DNA of 64,000 bases from Halococcus saccharolyticus DSM 5350 (GTDB taxonomy: Archaea; Halobacteriota; Halobacteria; Halobacteriales; Halococcaceae), in NCBI RefSeq assembly GCF_000336915.1, contig NZ_AOMD01000016.1:1-64000 (forward strand), given 5' to 3'. Under the pieces are notes generated by a model that searched no databases, was not told the origin of the DNA, and saw nothing but the letters and a program-made list of their open reading frames with translations. A program made the position numbers and the translations under genes. This document shows, piece by piece, positions 25,840-35,199 of this stretch (positions within the stretch are counted from its first letter, which is position 1; the number at the start of each line of letters is the position of its first letter).

Positions 25840-25993
25840 GTCGGCTGGCGGTCGCACGAACAAACGACGTTACACTCGTTTTCGCGAACTACTCCGGTAG
25901 CCACGACGATCCCGAATAGCTGTCCGTGGCTACGAGCGTTGCGACCGATCATCCGACCATAGCGAACCGACATGTTCCGAAACCCTTACTTGA

Positions 25994-26009
25994 CTGACTG
26001 GCCAGTTAG
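25994..26009. promoter_or_regulatory. Palindromic operator before the tetR-MATE operon
   Basis: CTGACTGGCCAGTTAG is a 16-bp palindrome with one mismatched pair; its core ACTGGCCAGT (25997-26006) is perfect. It ends 12 bases before the regulator's ATG and lies directly after the sequence CGAAACCCTTACTT, which resembles a BRE/TATA element. A TetR dimer bound here would block RNA polymerase, so autoregulation of the operon is likely. Confidence 0.7.
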
Positions 26010-26021
26010 CAGCAACGAGTA

Positions 26022-26603
26022 ATGACCGACGAACTCATCCACGCGACCTACACCGCGCTCTGCAAATACGGCTATGCGGATCTCACGATGCAGGACATTG
26101 CGGACGAGTCGAGCAAAAGCAAGGCTGCGCTTCACTACCACTACGATACGAAACAGGACCTCCTGCTCGCCTTTCTCGCCGCACTTTACGAGGATTTCAC
26201 CGAGCGACTCCTGATTCCGGAGGACGACGATCCCACGGCGCGGCTCGTGGCGTTCATCGATAGGGCGCTGACGCCGCCGGAGCGCGACGACCAGCGCGCG
26301 TTCCAGACCGCGATCCTCGCGATCAAGGCCCAGGTCCCCTACGACGACGCGTTTGGCGAGCGGATCGCGGAGTTCGACGCGTTCGTTCACGACCAGTGCC
26401 GGGCAATCGTGACCGAGGGGATCGAGCAGGGTGTCTTCCGCGACGTCGATCCCGATCGGGTCGCAACCTTCCTCGTGACGCTATTTAATGGCGCACACGT
26501 CCGCTGGGTGACTGAGGGGCAGTCGGCCGACGTCACCCGAGAGCTGTTCGTCGAGTACGTCCGGAGCCAGCTGCTCGTCGACGGGGAGGTCACCGCCGAA
26601 TGA
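26022..26603 (+). CDS. TetR/AcrR family transcriptional regulator
   Basis: A 193-residue repressor. The N-terminal helix-turn-helix covers about residues 5-50, with TMQDIADESSKSKAALHYHY and the typical HYHYDTKQDLL entry to the ligand domain. The C-terminal helices (about 60-185) form the ligand-binding and dimer part. Its TGA overlaps the ATG of the MATE transporter by four bases, so it most likely controls efflux of a compound it senses. The palindrome just upstream is its probable site. Confidence 0.92.
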   Translation: MTDELIHATYTALCKYGYADLTMQDIADESSKSKAALHYHYDTKQDLLLAFLAALYEDFTERLLIPEDDDPTARLVAFIDRALTPPERDDQRAFQTAILAIKAQVPYDDAFGERIAEFDAFVHDQCRAIVTEGIEQGVFRDVDPDRVATFLVTLFNGAHVRWVTEGQSADVTRELFVEYVRSQLLVDGEVTAE

Positions 26604-28027
26604 GGATCAGGGAACGACTCGCAAGCGTGTTCAAGTCCAAGGAGGAGTTCGATCTTACCTCCGGTGGGATCGCGAAGCCGCTGTTCTATCTCTCGCTGCC
26701 GCTCGTGATCACGAACCTGCTCCAGACAGCCTACAATCTCGCGGACACGTTCTGGCTCGGCCAGTACAGCACGGACGCCCTCGCCGCGATCAGCTTCGCG
26801 TTCCCGATGGTGTTCTTCCTCATCTCGCTCGCGCTCGGGCTGTCGGTCGCCGGTAGCGTCCTCGTCGCCCAGCACACGGGTGCCGGCAACGAGGAGCGAG
26901 CGGCCTACGCCGCCTCCCAGACGGTCTCGATCGCGATCATCGGCTCGATCGTGTTGGGTGTGCTCAGCTACCCGTTCGTCGACGAGTTCGTCCGGCTGCT
27001 CGGCGCGTCGCCCGCCGTCGCGGTGCTCGTGACCGAGTATATGCGAGTGTACGCCCTCGGACTCGTGTTCGTGTTCGGCTTTTTCATGTTCGTCTCGCTA
27101 ATGAGAGGCTACGGCGACACGATCACGCCGATGCTCGTGATGGCCGGGACGGTCGTACTCAACGTCGCGATCGATCCGATCTTGATCCTCGGTTGGGGAC
27201 CGGTCCCCGAACTCGGGGTCGAAGGCGCAGCGATCGCGACGGTGTTCTCGCGCGCGGTCGCGTTCGTCGTCGGGTTCGTGATCATGGTCCGTGGCTCGCG
27301 CGGCGTGACGATCAATCTCCGCGACATGGTTCCAGACCCGGCGTTCGCCAGGACGCTCTTCCGGATCGGTGTCCCGGCGTCGATCGAGGGTACCGGCCGG
27401 GCGATCTCGATCAACCTGATGCTGGTGATCATCGCGACGTTCTCGACGTCGGTGGTCGCCGCCTACGGGATCGGGACGCGGGTGTTCTCGGTCGTGTTCC
27501 TGCCCGCGATCGCGCTCTCGCAGGGCGTCGAGACGATGACGGGACAGAACGTGGGCGCTGGCAAGCCCGACCGCGCTGCACAGACCAACCGGCTCGCAGC
27601 GAGAGCGATGTTCGTCGGTCTCACCGTCCTCGGGATCGTCTCGTGGATCGCAGCTGACCCGATCGTGGCGGTGTTCACGTCCGACGCGGCGGTGATCGAC
27701 ATCGGCGCGCGATTCCTCCGCTACGTCGCACCGACGTTCGGGTTCATCGGAATCATGTACGCCTATACCGGCGGCTTTCGCGGCACCGGCCAGACCACCG
27801 TCGCCGCCGCGATCTCGATCCTCATGCTCGGAGTGATCCGGGTCCCGTTCGCGTGGCTCGTCGCCGGCCCGCTCGGCCCACCGGGCGTCTGGCTCTCCTT
27901 CGGGATCTCGAACGTCGCCGGCGCGGTGATCGCGTACCTGTGGTTCCGCCGTGGCGGGTGGCGCTCGGCCGACCTCACCGAACAGCACGGGCGGACGGGC
28001 GCGCCGGACACCGCGGTCGACGACTAA
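26600..28027 (+). CDS. MATE family efflux transporter
   Basis: A 475-residue polytopic membrane protein with about twelve helices in two homologous halves. It begins with a cytoplasmic segment ending in LTSGGIAKPLFYLSLPLV, typical of the DinF/NorM type; LADTFWLGQ in helix 1-2 and GAGKPDRAAQTNRLA between halves are family-like. It would export cationic drugs or metabolites using a sodium or proton gradient. It is translationally coupled to the TetR regulator upstream. Confidence 0.92.
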   Translation: MRIRERLASVFKSKEEFDLTSGGIAKPLFYLSLPLVITNLLQTAYNLADTFWLGQYSTDALAAISFAFPMVFFLISLALGLSVAGSVLVAQHTGAGNEERAAYAASQTVSIAIIGSIVLGVLSYPFVDEFVRLLGASPAVAVLVTEYMRVYALGLVFVFGFFMFVSLMRGYGDTITPMLVMAGTVVLNVAIDPILILGWGPVPELGVEGAAIATVFSRAVAFVVGFVIMVRGSRGVTINLRDMVPDPAFARTLFRIGVPASIEGTGRAISINLMLVIIATFSTSVVAAYGIGTRVFSVVFLPAIALSQGVETMTGQNVGAGKPDRAAQTNRLAARAMFVGLTVLGIVSWIAADPIVAVFTSDAAVIDIGARFLRYVAPTFGFIGIMYAYTGGFRGTGQTTVAAAISILMLGVIRVPFAWLVAGPLGPPGVWLSFGISNVAGAVIAYLWFRRGGWRSADLTEQHGRTGAPDTAVDD

Positions 28028-28057
28028 CAACCGTTCGGCCGCGCTCGCAAAACGGCA

Positions 28058-29515
28058 TCAGCCGTCCAGTTGGTCGTACACCGCTTCGACGTTGATCATC
28101 GGCTCCGGGTAGTCTTCATCGAGTTCCACATCATACATCTCCTGTTGTCCCGGCGAGAGCTGCCAGGGTTCGTGACAGGCGTCGGCTGGGAGCGCGTCGA
28201 GTTCGGGCAGCCAGTGTCTGATGTACGCTGCATTCGGATCGTAGCGCTTGCCCTGGTCGAGCACGTCGAAATAGCCGTCGCGGGAGTCGTTGCCGACGCC
28301 CGCTTGGTACGCCCAGTTCCCCCAGTTCGAGCACACGTCGTAATCGACGAGCCGTGACTCGAAGTACGCCGCCCCCAGCCGCCAGTCGATCCCGAGCGCG
28401 TCGGCGAGGAAACTCGCGACGTTCTGGCGACCGCGGTTCGACATGAACCCCGTCTCGTTCAGCTCGCGCATGTTCGCGTCGACGAACGGGACGCCCGTTT
28501 CGCCCGCCGCCCACCGCTCGAACGCCGCCTCGTCGCGCTGCCAGCTCTTCTCGATGTCCCTAATTCCCGTCGGCATGAAGAAATCCGAACCGTGCTTTTC
28601 GAACTGGAACGTCATGAAATCGCGCCAGAGAAGCTCGAAGACGAGCCAGTACGTCGAGTCATTCGAAATCCGCTCGCACTCGTAGCGTTCGACGTGCTCG
28701 TGGATCAGCCGGGGGGAGAGACAGCCGAGCGCGAGCCACGCCGAGAACTTCGAGGAGTAGTCCGCATCCAACAGTCCGTTCCGAGTCTCCTTGTACTCGC
28801 GGAGGTGATCGCCCTCCCAGACGTACTCCGTCAGCCGTCGGAGGCCGGCGGACTCGCCGCCGGCGAAATCGATCGCCGCCCGCTCGTCCGGTTCGTGCTC
28901 CTCGATCCCGAGGTCGCCTGGTGTCGGAATCGTGCCCGGTTCGTCGCCAGCGCCCTCGGCATCCGAAACCGTCTCGGGAAGCGTGACCGACGTGGGTGCG
29001 TCGAGAGGATCGCGCACCGTCGCGCCGTCCTCGACGGTCCGTCGCCACGGCGTGAACGTGTCGTCGATCCGTTCGACGCGCGTCGGGAGGTCTTCGATGT
29101 GATACAGCGTCTTGCCCCAGAACCCTCGACTACTGATCCCGTGTTCGTCCAGCCCGTCGGTCACGCTGGCCTCGACGGCGCGCTCCTCGGTCGCCGGCGT
29201 CGTGTGGTAATGGACGATGTCGGCTCCGTGTTCGGCGGCGAGTTCCGAGACGACGTTCTCGGGTTTTCCTTGGCGAACGAAGAGATCGCTGCCTGCCTCG
29301 CGCAGCGATCCCCGGAGGTCGCGGACGCTTTCGATAAGGAACTGTGCTCGGTAGGGTCCGGTCTTCGCCAGGCCGAACGTCGCCTCGCCGAACTCGCGCG
29401 GATCGAAGCAGTACACCGGAAGGACAGTATCGTACTCGTCGACGGCGCGCACGAGTGCCTCGTTGTCGTGGGTCCGGAGATCGGTCCGAAACCAGACGAC
29501 GGCGGTGTCGGTCAT
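28058..29515 (-). CDS. DASH-type cryptochrome / photolyase
   Basis: A 485-residue flavoprotein. The N-terminal antenna domain starts with AVVWFRTDLRTHDNEAL; KTGPYRAQFLIESVRDLR is typical of the DASH subfamily. The FAD-binding domain has LALGCLSPRLIHEHVE, WRDFMTFQ, NRGRQNVASFLA and the strongly conserved WGNWAYQAGVGNDSR. DASH proteins repair cyclobutane dimers in single-stranded DNA and may act as light sensors. The ATG at 29515 was chosen over an upstream one. It ends the block behind spoVR with a 39-base gap. Confidence 0.9.
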   Translation of the reverse strand: MTDTAVVWFRTDLRTHDNEALVRAVDEYDTVLPVYCFDPREFGEATFGLAKTGPYRAQFLIESVRDLRGSLREAGSDLFVRQGKPENVVSELAAEHGADIVHYHTTPATEERAVEASVTDGLDEHGISSRGFWGKTLYHIEDLPTRVERIDDTFTPWRRTVEDGATVRDPLDAPTSVTLPETVSDAEGAGDEPGTIPTPGDLGIEEHEPDERAAIDFAGGESAGLRRLTEYVWEGDHLREYKETRNGLLDADYSSKFSAWLALGCLSPRLIHEHVERYECERISNDSTYWLVFELLWRDFMTFQFEKHGSDFFMPTGIRDIEKSWQRDEAAFERWAAGETGVPFVDANMRELNETGFMSNRGRQNVASFLADALGIDWRLGAAYFESRLVDYDVCSNWGNWAYQAGVGNDSRDGYFDVLDQGKRYDPNAAYIRHWLPELDALPADACHEPWQLSPGQQEMYDVELDEDYPEPMINVEAVYDQLDG

Positions 29516-29554
29516 CGCAATTCCTACGCGATGGAGCCACAAGACCCCCCGTCT

Positions 29555-31546
29555 TCAGGCGAGCCACTCGTCGGGTTTCGTGTCGTAATCGATGTCCGTC
29601 GCGGCGATCTCCTCGACCGCCTCCCACGCCAGGTCCTCCGTGGTGAAGGTCTCGCCGTCGTAGCGGATGAGCTTCCCGCGCTCCTCAGGGTCGGGTTCGC
29701 GCTCGCGGCGCTTCGCGACCTCGAGATCGTGTTCGTCGATCTCCTTCACGACGGTTTTGAGGTTCACGGGCCGCCCCCAGAGGTCGTAGACACGCTCTAA
29801 GGTCTGTTTCGCCTGCTCGACGTCGAGCATCACGCCGTTGTAGTGGTGGGCCAACAGGAGCTCGTTGCGGTTGTTGTAGTTGCCGTCGTGGACAGTAATA
29901 GTGGGTTTGCCGAAGTTGGTGAACTGGAGCAGGAGCTTCTTCTTGACGTCCTCGTAGTCCGTCGAGGTCGCGCGGAAGTCCCGCGTCGCCTGGGTGTACT
30001 CGTAGGTGAAGTAGTCGTTGTCGTCGACGAACTCCTGAGTCAGGAACTCGTCGATGAAGGTGACGTCGTTGTGGCTCTCGCGGATCTCGAACATCCGGTC
30101 CCAGCCCGCCGAGTGATTGACCTCGGCGAGCGCCTCCTCGACGTTCGCGTACCGCGCCCCGTCGAACAGGTAGCGCGAGACGCGTTCGAGCTCCTCGCGG
30201 CCCGTGCGACGGAGGAATCCTCTGTTTTGGGGCTTTGCGAGCGAGTAGTGGCGCTCGGCCATTCCCGCCTCGGTCAACACCTTCCACGGGTAGCTACCGA
30301 CATCGATCTCGCCCGCCCGTGCGCGTTCGAGGGCTTCGCCGTCGATTCGGGGATCGTCGGGATCGAGCGAAGCGAGTCGGTCCGACGAAATTACGTTGAC
30401 CATCGAATCGGGCGCGAGATGTTCCTGCACGGCGTCGAAGTCGATCACGTCGTGGAAGTTCCGCCACGTGATTCCCTCGACTCGGAGCAGGCGTTCGATC
30501 ACCTCGCGGCGATTCACGGAGTTCTCGATATACTCCCAGAGCTCCTTGCCGAGCTTGTAGGGATTCAATCCTGGCGAGCCGAGCACGCGCGCCTGGTGGT
30601 CGGCGTAGTTCAGGAACTCGTCGGCCCCGGCGAAGGTCTCCTCGCCCATCATCATCGACTCCCAGTACGCTGCCCATCCCTCGTTCATCACCTTCGTCAT
30701 CCGCTGGGCGGCGAAGTAGTACGCCTCCCGGCGGAGGATTTCGAGGACGTCGCGCTGCCATTCGGTCATCTCGACCGCCTTCCCTGCCTCGTCGTCGTAC
30801 GCCATCCCGTGTCGCCAGAAAAAGGCGAGCAGGTCCTGTTCGGGCTCGGCTGGGATCGTGGCGGTTTCGTCGTCGTCGCGCTGGGATTCGAGCCACTCCT
30901 CGTCGAACACCTCGTCGACGACGTCCGCCCCGAGATCGAGCTCGTCGAGTTGATCGGCGATGTCGTCGAGTTCGACGGACTCGCTTTCCTCCTGGGTCGC
31001 GCTCGAAAACGCCTGATGGCGGTCGATATTCGTATCGAGACACTGGACCGTATCGATCCACTTCTCGACATCCTCGCGATCGATCTCCGGATCGCTCATG
31101 TACTCGTCGATGGTGTCGGCATGGCGCGCGAGCATCGCTGCGGCGTTCGGGGTCTCGCCCCCTGTGAACAGCCCGAACCACTGGTTGTGCGCGAAGAAGT
31201 CGGCGTGGGCCTCGACGTGGGTGATGACCGCCTTCTGGTCGGCCAACGAGTTCGACTCCTGGAGGAAGGCGTGGGCGGGATCGTCATTGTTGACGATCTC
31301 GAACGCCTTCCCGCCGAGGAACTGGGTCTGTTTCCGCTGGCGGTCGTACTTCATCCCCCAGCGCCAGTGAGGGTACCTGGTCTGGAACCCGTCGTAGGCG
31401 ATCAGCTGGTTCATCTCGTCGTGATCGACGATCCAGTAGTTCACCGGGTAGGGATCCAGCCCGAGCTTCTTCGCGAGGTTCGCGGCTTCCTCGACTGGTT
31501 CTTCGAGTTCGCGCGCGATGCGTTGGGAAGTGATGCGGTCACTCAT
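29555..31546 (-). CDS. spoVR: SpoVR family protein
   Basis: A 663-residue member of the SpoVR/YcgB family, last of four coupled genes. Family-like stretches include [44 protein letters not shown] sequence [16 protein letters not shown] and [19 protein letters not shown]. The biochemical function is unknown; bacterial relatives are co-expressed with PrkA/YeaG and DUF444/YeaH in starvation and sporulation. Compared with ~510-residue bacterial forms it has an acidic insert at about residues 190-250. Its start overlaps the DUF444 stop by eight bases. Confidence 0.92.
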   Translation of the reverse strand: MSDRITSQRIARELEEPVEEAANLAKKLGLDPYPVNYWIVDHDEMNQLIAYDGFQTRYPHWRWGMKYDRQRKQTQFLGGKAFEIVNNDDPAHAFLQESNSLADQKAVITHVEAHADFFAHNQWFGLFTGGETPNAAAMLARHADTIDEYMSDPEIDREDVEKWIDTVQCLDTNIDRHQAFSSATQEESESVELDDIADQLDELDLGADVVDEVFDEEWLESQRDDDETATIPAEPEQDLLAFFWRHGMAYDDEAGKAVEMTEWQRDVLEILRREAYYFAAQRMTKVMNEGWAAYWESMMMGEETFAGADEFLNYADHQARVLGSPGLNPYKLGKELWEYIENSVNRREVIERLLRVEGITWRNFHDVIDFDAVQEHLAPDSMVNVISSDRLASLDPDDPRIDGEALERARAGEIDVGSYPWKVLTEAGMAERHYSLAKPQNRGFLRRTGREELERVSRYLFDGARYANVEEALAEVNHSAGWDRMFEIRESHNDVTFIDEFLTQEFVDDNDYFTYEYTQATRDFRATSTDYEDVKKKLLLQFTNFGKPTITVHDGNYNNRNELLLAHHYNGVMLDVEQAKQTLERVYDLWGRPVNLKTVVKEIDEHDLEVAKRREREPDPEERGKLIRYDGETFTTEDLAWEAVEEIAATDIDYDTKPDEWLA

Positions 31547-32849
31547 CGTTGTCCTCCGTGCTGAGTACGCGGTAGATCGCGTCGACCACGTCGTCGGGCG
31601 AGGAGACGTACGCCACCACGACGTCGCCCGCGTCGGCGAAGCTGCGCTCGATCTCCTCGGCGTGGGTCGCGTTGATCGCGTTGCCCGAGGGCTGGGTCTC
31701 GACGTACGCGTGGAGGTTCGCCGGGATCTCCTCCATTAGCGGGACGACCCGTTCTTCAGTGTCGTTCGAGGAGTTCTCTGAGTCGCCTGCCGCGAACACG
31801 TACCGGTTCCAGTCGCCCCACGGGTACTCCTCTTCGAGGACTTCCTTCGCGAGTTCGTACGCCGAGGAGATCTTGGTTCCGCCACCGGAACGGATGCCGA
31901 AGAAGTCGTCGCGGTCGACCCGCCACGCGTCGGCGTCGTGAGCGATGTAGACGAACTCGGCGTGGTCGTACTTCCCGGTGAGATACCAATCCAGCGGCGT
32001 GAACGTGCGCTCGACGAGCTCGCGTTTGCCCTCGCGCATCGATCCTGAGACGTCCCGGATGTTGACGACCACGACGTTCTTCTCGTACTCCTCGACGATC
32101 TCGGGGTAGCGGTAGCGTTCGTCCTCCCGGCGGAAGGGAACGTGATCGATCCCCTCCCGGCGGATGCGGGTCGCGGTGTCGGTTTCTTCGACCTCTGCCT
32201 CCATTTCCTCGATGCTCGCCCATCTCGTACGCTCGGCCGCCGGCAGGCTCGCGTAGGCGTCGTCGATCCACGCCCGCGAGACCGGGAGGTGTTTCGCGCG
32301 CGCCCACTCGAAGACCGCCTGTGGCCCCATCCCGTCGACCCGGAGCGCCTCGCGGACGTACTCCCCATCGAAGTCCATCGCGAGCTTTCGCTTCAGTCCC
32401 TTTTTGAACAGTCGCTCGAAGTCGAGCGTCGAGTCGGGGCCGGTGTTCGTGATGTCGGTGTAATCGCCCTCGACCTCCTCGGCGACCTGCTTGCCCTTGG
32501 GTTCGAGATCGAGTCCGAGCCGCTCGTCCAGCTCCTGAGCGAACTCCTCGGGATCCATCTCGTAGTACTCGTGCTCGCCGCCCTCCTCGCCGGGGTCGCC
32601 GTCCTCGTCGCCCGGTTGTGGCTCTCCTACTGGTTGGCCCGGCTCGGGCGTGTCGCCGTCGCCCTGGCCAACCCCGCCCTGATCGCGCTGATCGTACTCG
32701 AACCCCGGAAGGTCGACGATCTTGATCGGGATCCGGACCGAGTCCGGGCGGCTCCCGCCGAGGTCGCCGTACTGAATGAACTCCGCGAGGTCCTCGCGGC
32801 GCTCCTCGCCGACTTCCTGGTAGCGTTCGAGGTCGTCCTGGAGTCCCAT
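31539..32849 (-). CDS. YeaH/DUF444 family VWA-domain protein
   Basis: A 436-residue protein of the YeaH/YhbH family. The C-terminal half is a von Willebrand A-like domain with the metal-site motif DVSGSM ([18 protein letters not shown]) and [22 protein letters not shown]. The N-terminal half carries an acidic, glycine-rich stretch (about residues 55-95). VWA proteins of this kind often serve AAA+ partners; here the two PrkA AAA+ kinases lie directly upstream (one-base gap). It overlaps spoVR by eight bases. Confidence 0.92.
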   Translation of the reverse strand: MGLQDDLERYQEVGEERREDLAEFIQYGDLGGSRPDSVRIPIKIVDLPGFEYDQRDQGGVGQGDGDTPEPGQPVGEPQPGDEDGDPGEEGGEHEYYEMDPEEFAQELDERLGLDLEPKGKQVAEEVEGDYTDITNTGPDSTLDFERLFKKGLKRKLAMDFDGEYVREALRVDGMGPQAVFEWARAKHLPVSRAWIDDAYASLPAAERTRWASIEEMEAEVEETDTATRIRREGIDHVPFRREDERYRYPEIVEEYEKNVVVVNIRDVSGSMREGKRELVERTFTPLDWYLTGKYDHAEFVYIAHDADAWRVDRDDFFGIRSGGGTKISSAYELAKEVLEEEYPWGDWNRYVFAAGDSENSSNDTEERVVPLMEEIPANLHAYVETQPSGNAINATHAEEIERSFADAGDVVVAYVSSPDDVVDAIYRVLSTEDNDE

Positions 32850-32850
32850 C

Positions 32851-35199
32851 TCAGCCCCTCCGTGACCACTGATAGCTCATCTGGCTCATGACGTGGCGGC
32901 TCGTCAGCTCCGCCGACGCCTCGGTGTAACCGAACAGGTCGATCATGTTGTCGATCGTCGTCTCCTTGCAGCGCGCGGTCTCGGTCCCGCTCGGCGGGTC
33001 GTCCCACTGGCGCGGGTCGAAGTCCTCGAACGTCCGGCGGACGTCGTCCCAGTCGTAGCTTCCCAACACCGACTCGATCACGGGGATCTCGGTCAGCGCG
33101 ACGTCGCTCGCCCGGAACTCCTCGTCGCGGTTGTGCCACGCGTGGCGATTCAGCGCGGTGATGATGTTCTCCGTGCGGAACTCCCGAACCGCCGGCGAGG
33201 GCTCGTTGCCGTCGTAGCTCTCGGGGTCGAACCGGCCCAGATGCTCGGTTTCGAACACCTTCATCTTCAGCGGGTCGGGATCGACGCGCTCGCCCCGGTC
33301 GTTTGCGACCTGTTCGTCGGTCGCCCACGCGTAGACGTGCTCGACGTACTCCGCGACGGTGCATTCGTCGACGCGCTTGTCTCGCATCATCGCTTCGAGC
33401 ACGTCGTCCTCCTGTCGGTCGAACACTTCATTTTTCACTGTCACGACTCGGCTCTCGAACTCGCCACGCTCGTCCGCCGAGAACACCGGCGCATCCGCGA
33501 GCCCTTCGGCCATCGTGTCGAGCACGTCCTGGGGCAGAACGACGTCCTCCACGGCGAGATCGGGGTGGTGGCGGTCGCGTTCGGCGTAGAACAGGTCCGC
33601 GAGTACGTCGCGGGTGTACGTGACCGGAATACCGGCTTCACCATCCCTCCCGTCGTCGAAGTCGAACTCGTCGCCGTCGACGCGCTCGTCGCCGCGCTGG
33701 AGGTATCCCTGATCGAAGAGTAGCGCTTTGTCGACGAGATCGAGCCCCGCCGGAAGGTCGTCATCGAGCCGCGTCACGACGCTGTACAGCGCCGCCGCCG
33801 CCACCGTATGAGGCGCGAGCTCTACCGTTTTGACCCGGTGTTCGTCGCGCACGTCGACGGTGAGCGGTTCGCGGATCTTCGCCGCCAGTTCGCCGTACGA
33901 CTCGGCCTGCCAGATCTCGGTCTCGTTCGTGAGTTCGCGCCGGATCAGCTCGGCTTCGAGCGAGAGGTTGGTGAGATACCGGAACTCCCGCCTGTCGAGC
34001 CGGCGCTTGAGCGCCTTCAGCGGGTCCTGATCGTTGCGCTCGGCGTGTTGGTTCAGCTGGGCTTCGAGATCGGGGTTCGAGATGATCATCAGCTGGGTGT
34101 CGACGTCCATCCCGATCCCCTTGTCGAGCTTCACGCTCCCCTCATCGGGCACGTTCAGCAGTTTCCGGAGGAGATCGGCGTGCTGAGCAGCGTCCTCCAC
34201 GATCGTGAGAAGGCCGTTGCCCTGCGAGAGGACGCCGTCGTAGCTGAACGCTTGGGGGTTCTTCCGCCCTCGCGATTCGAGCTCGCGGAGCATCCCCGCC
34301 ATCCACGACCCAACGAGGCGTTCCTTCGGGCTGCCCGAGTCCTCCGAGTGGAGCACGCCGATCCCGCGGCCGACGTCCACGACGTAGTTCTTCACCCGGA
34401 GATGGCGCGGATCCGTGATCGCCGAGAACCGATCCTCGACGCCCTCGCGACGATACCGGTCCTCGAGATACTCGTAGGCCTCCCGGCAGAACGGGTCGAG
34501 CCGGCCCTCGGCCACGACCGGGATGTGGTCGTCACGGTGGTCGTTGATCGCGGCGACGATCTCCGCGCGGATTTCGGGTGGGAACACCGAGAGGGGATGC
34601 GATTGAACCGGGCTCTCGTACCAGTCGTCCTCGTCGTCCTGGTATTTGTCGCCGTAGGTCAGGCCTGGTCCGTCGCCCGCCCCCGCGACATTCCACTCGA
34701 CAGTGTAGCGCCGGCCGGCGTCGGTCTTCGAGTACTCGCGCAGGCCGTTGATGAGACACCGCTTCAGCTCGGATTTTCCCGTTGCCGTGGGGCCCGCGAA
34801 CCAGATGATCTTCTCCTCCTTTCCACGCCTGGCCGCGATCGACCGGAGGTCGTCGACGAACGCGTTCAGGAGTTCCGTGTTCCCTAAAATCGCGTGCTCG
34901 CCGTGGTTGTGTGGATCGTCGAAGAAGCGGTAGCGCTCCTTCTCCTCGCCCTCCTCGATCACGGTTCGGGTGCCCATCGACTCGATCGCGCTCACGAGGT
35001 ACTTCGCGGCGTGGGCGGCGATTGCGGGCTCTTCGAGCGCTCTGTCCACGTACTCCGCGAGGCTCATCGGCTCCTCGTAGGTCGCCCGGAGCGCGCGGTC
35101 GGCGGCCGTGACGTAGTCTTCACCCGCCGCTCCGTCCGTCGTGGTGGGATCGTCGTCGGTCGGGATGGACTCCTCACGAGTCGGGTCGTGGTCGGCCAT
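32851..35199 (-). CDS. PrkA family AAA+ serine kinase, paralogue 2
   Basis: A 782-residue PrkA/YeaG-type protein, larger than the usual ~640-690. The AAA+ Walker A is [15 protein letters not shown], after an N-terminal region with [33 protein letters not shown] and [20 protein letters not shown] resemble the Walker B/sensor region of the family. The C-terminal part (about 540-780) is the PrkA-specific kinase-like region. Its ATG shares one base with the stop of the first prkA gene (TGATG), so translation is coupled. It has diverged from paralogue 1 and may bind different targets. Confidence 0.9.
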   Translation of the reverse strand: MADHDPTREESIPTDDDPTTTDGAAGEDYVTAADRALRATYEEPMSLAEYVDRALEEPAIAAHAAKYLVSAIESMGTRTVIEEGEEKERYRFFDDPHNHGEHAILGNTELLNAFVDDLRSIAARRGKEEKIIWFAGPTATGKSELKRCLINGLREYSKTDAGRRYTVEWNVAGAGDGPGLTYGDKYQDDEDDWYESPVQSHPLSVFPPEIRAEIVAAINDHRDDHIPVVAEGRLDPFCREAYEYLEDRYRREGVEDRFSAITDPRHLRVKNYVVDVGRGIGVLHSEDSGSPKERLVGSWMAGMLRELESRGRKNPQAFSYDGVLSQGNGLLTIVEDAAQHADLLRKLLNVPDEGSVKLDKGIGMDVDTQLMIISNPDLEAQLNQHAERNDQDPLKALKRRLDRREFRYLTNLSLEAELIRRELTNETEIWQAESYGELAAKIREPLTVDVRDEHRVKTVELAPHTVAAAALYSVVTRLDDDLPAGLDLVDKALLFDQGYLQRGDERVDGDEFDFDDGRDGEAGIPVTYTRDVLADLFYAERDRHHPDLAVEDVVLPQDVLDTMAEGLADAPVFSADERGEFESRVVTVKNEVFDRQEDDVLEAMMRDKRVDECTVAEYVEHVYAWATDEQVANDRGERVDPDPLKMKVFETEHLGRFDPESYDGNEPSPAVREFRTENIITALNRHAWHNRDEEFRASDVALTEIPVIESVLGSYDWDDVRRTFEDFDPRQWDDPPSGTETARCKETTIDNMIDLFGYTEASAELTSRHVMSQMSYQWSRRG

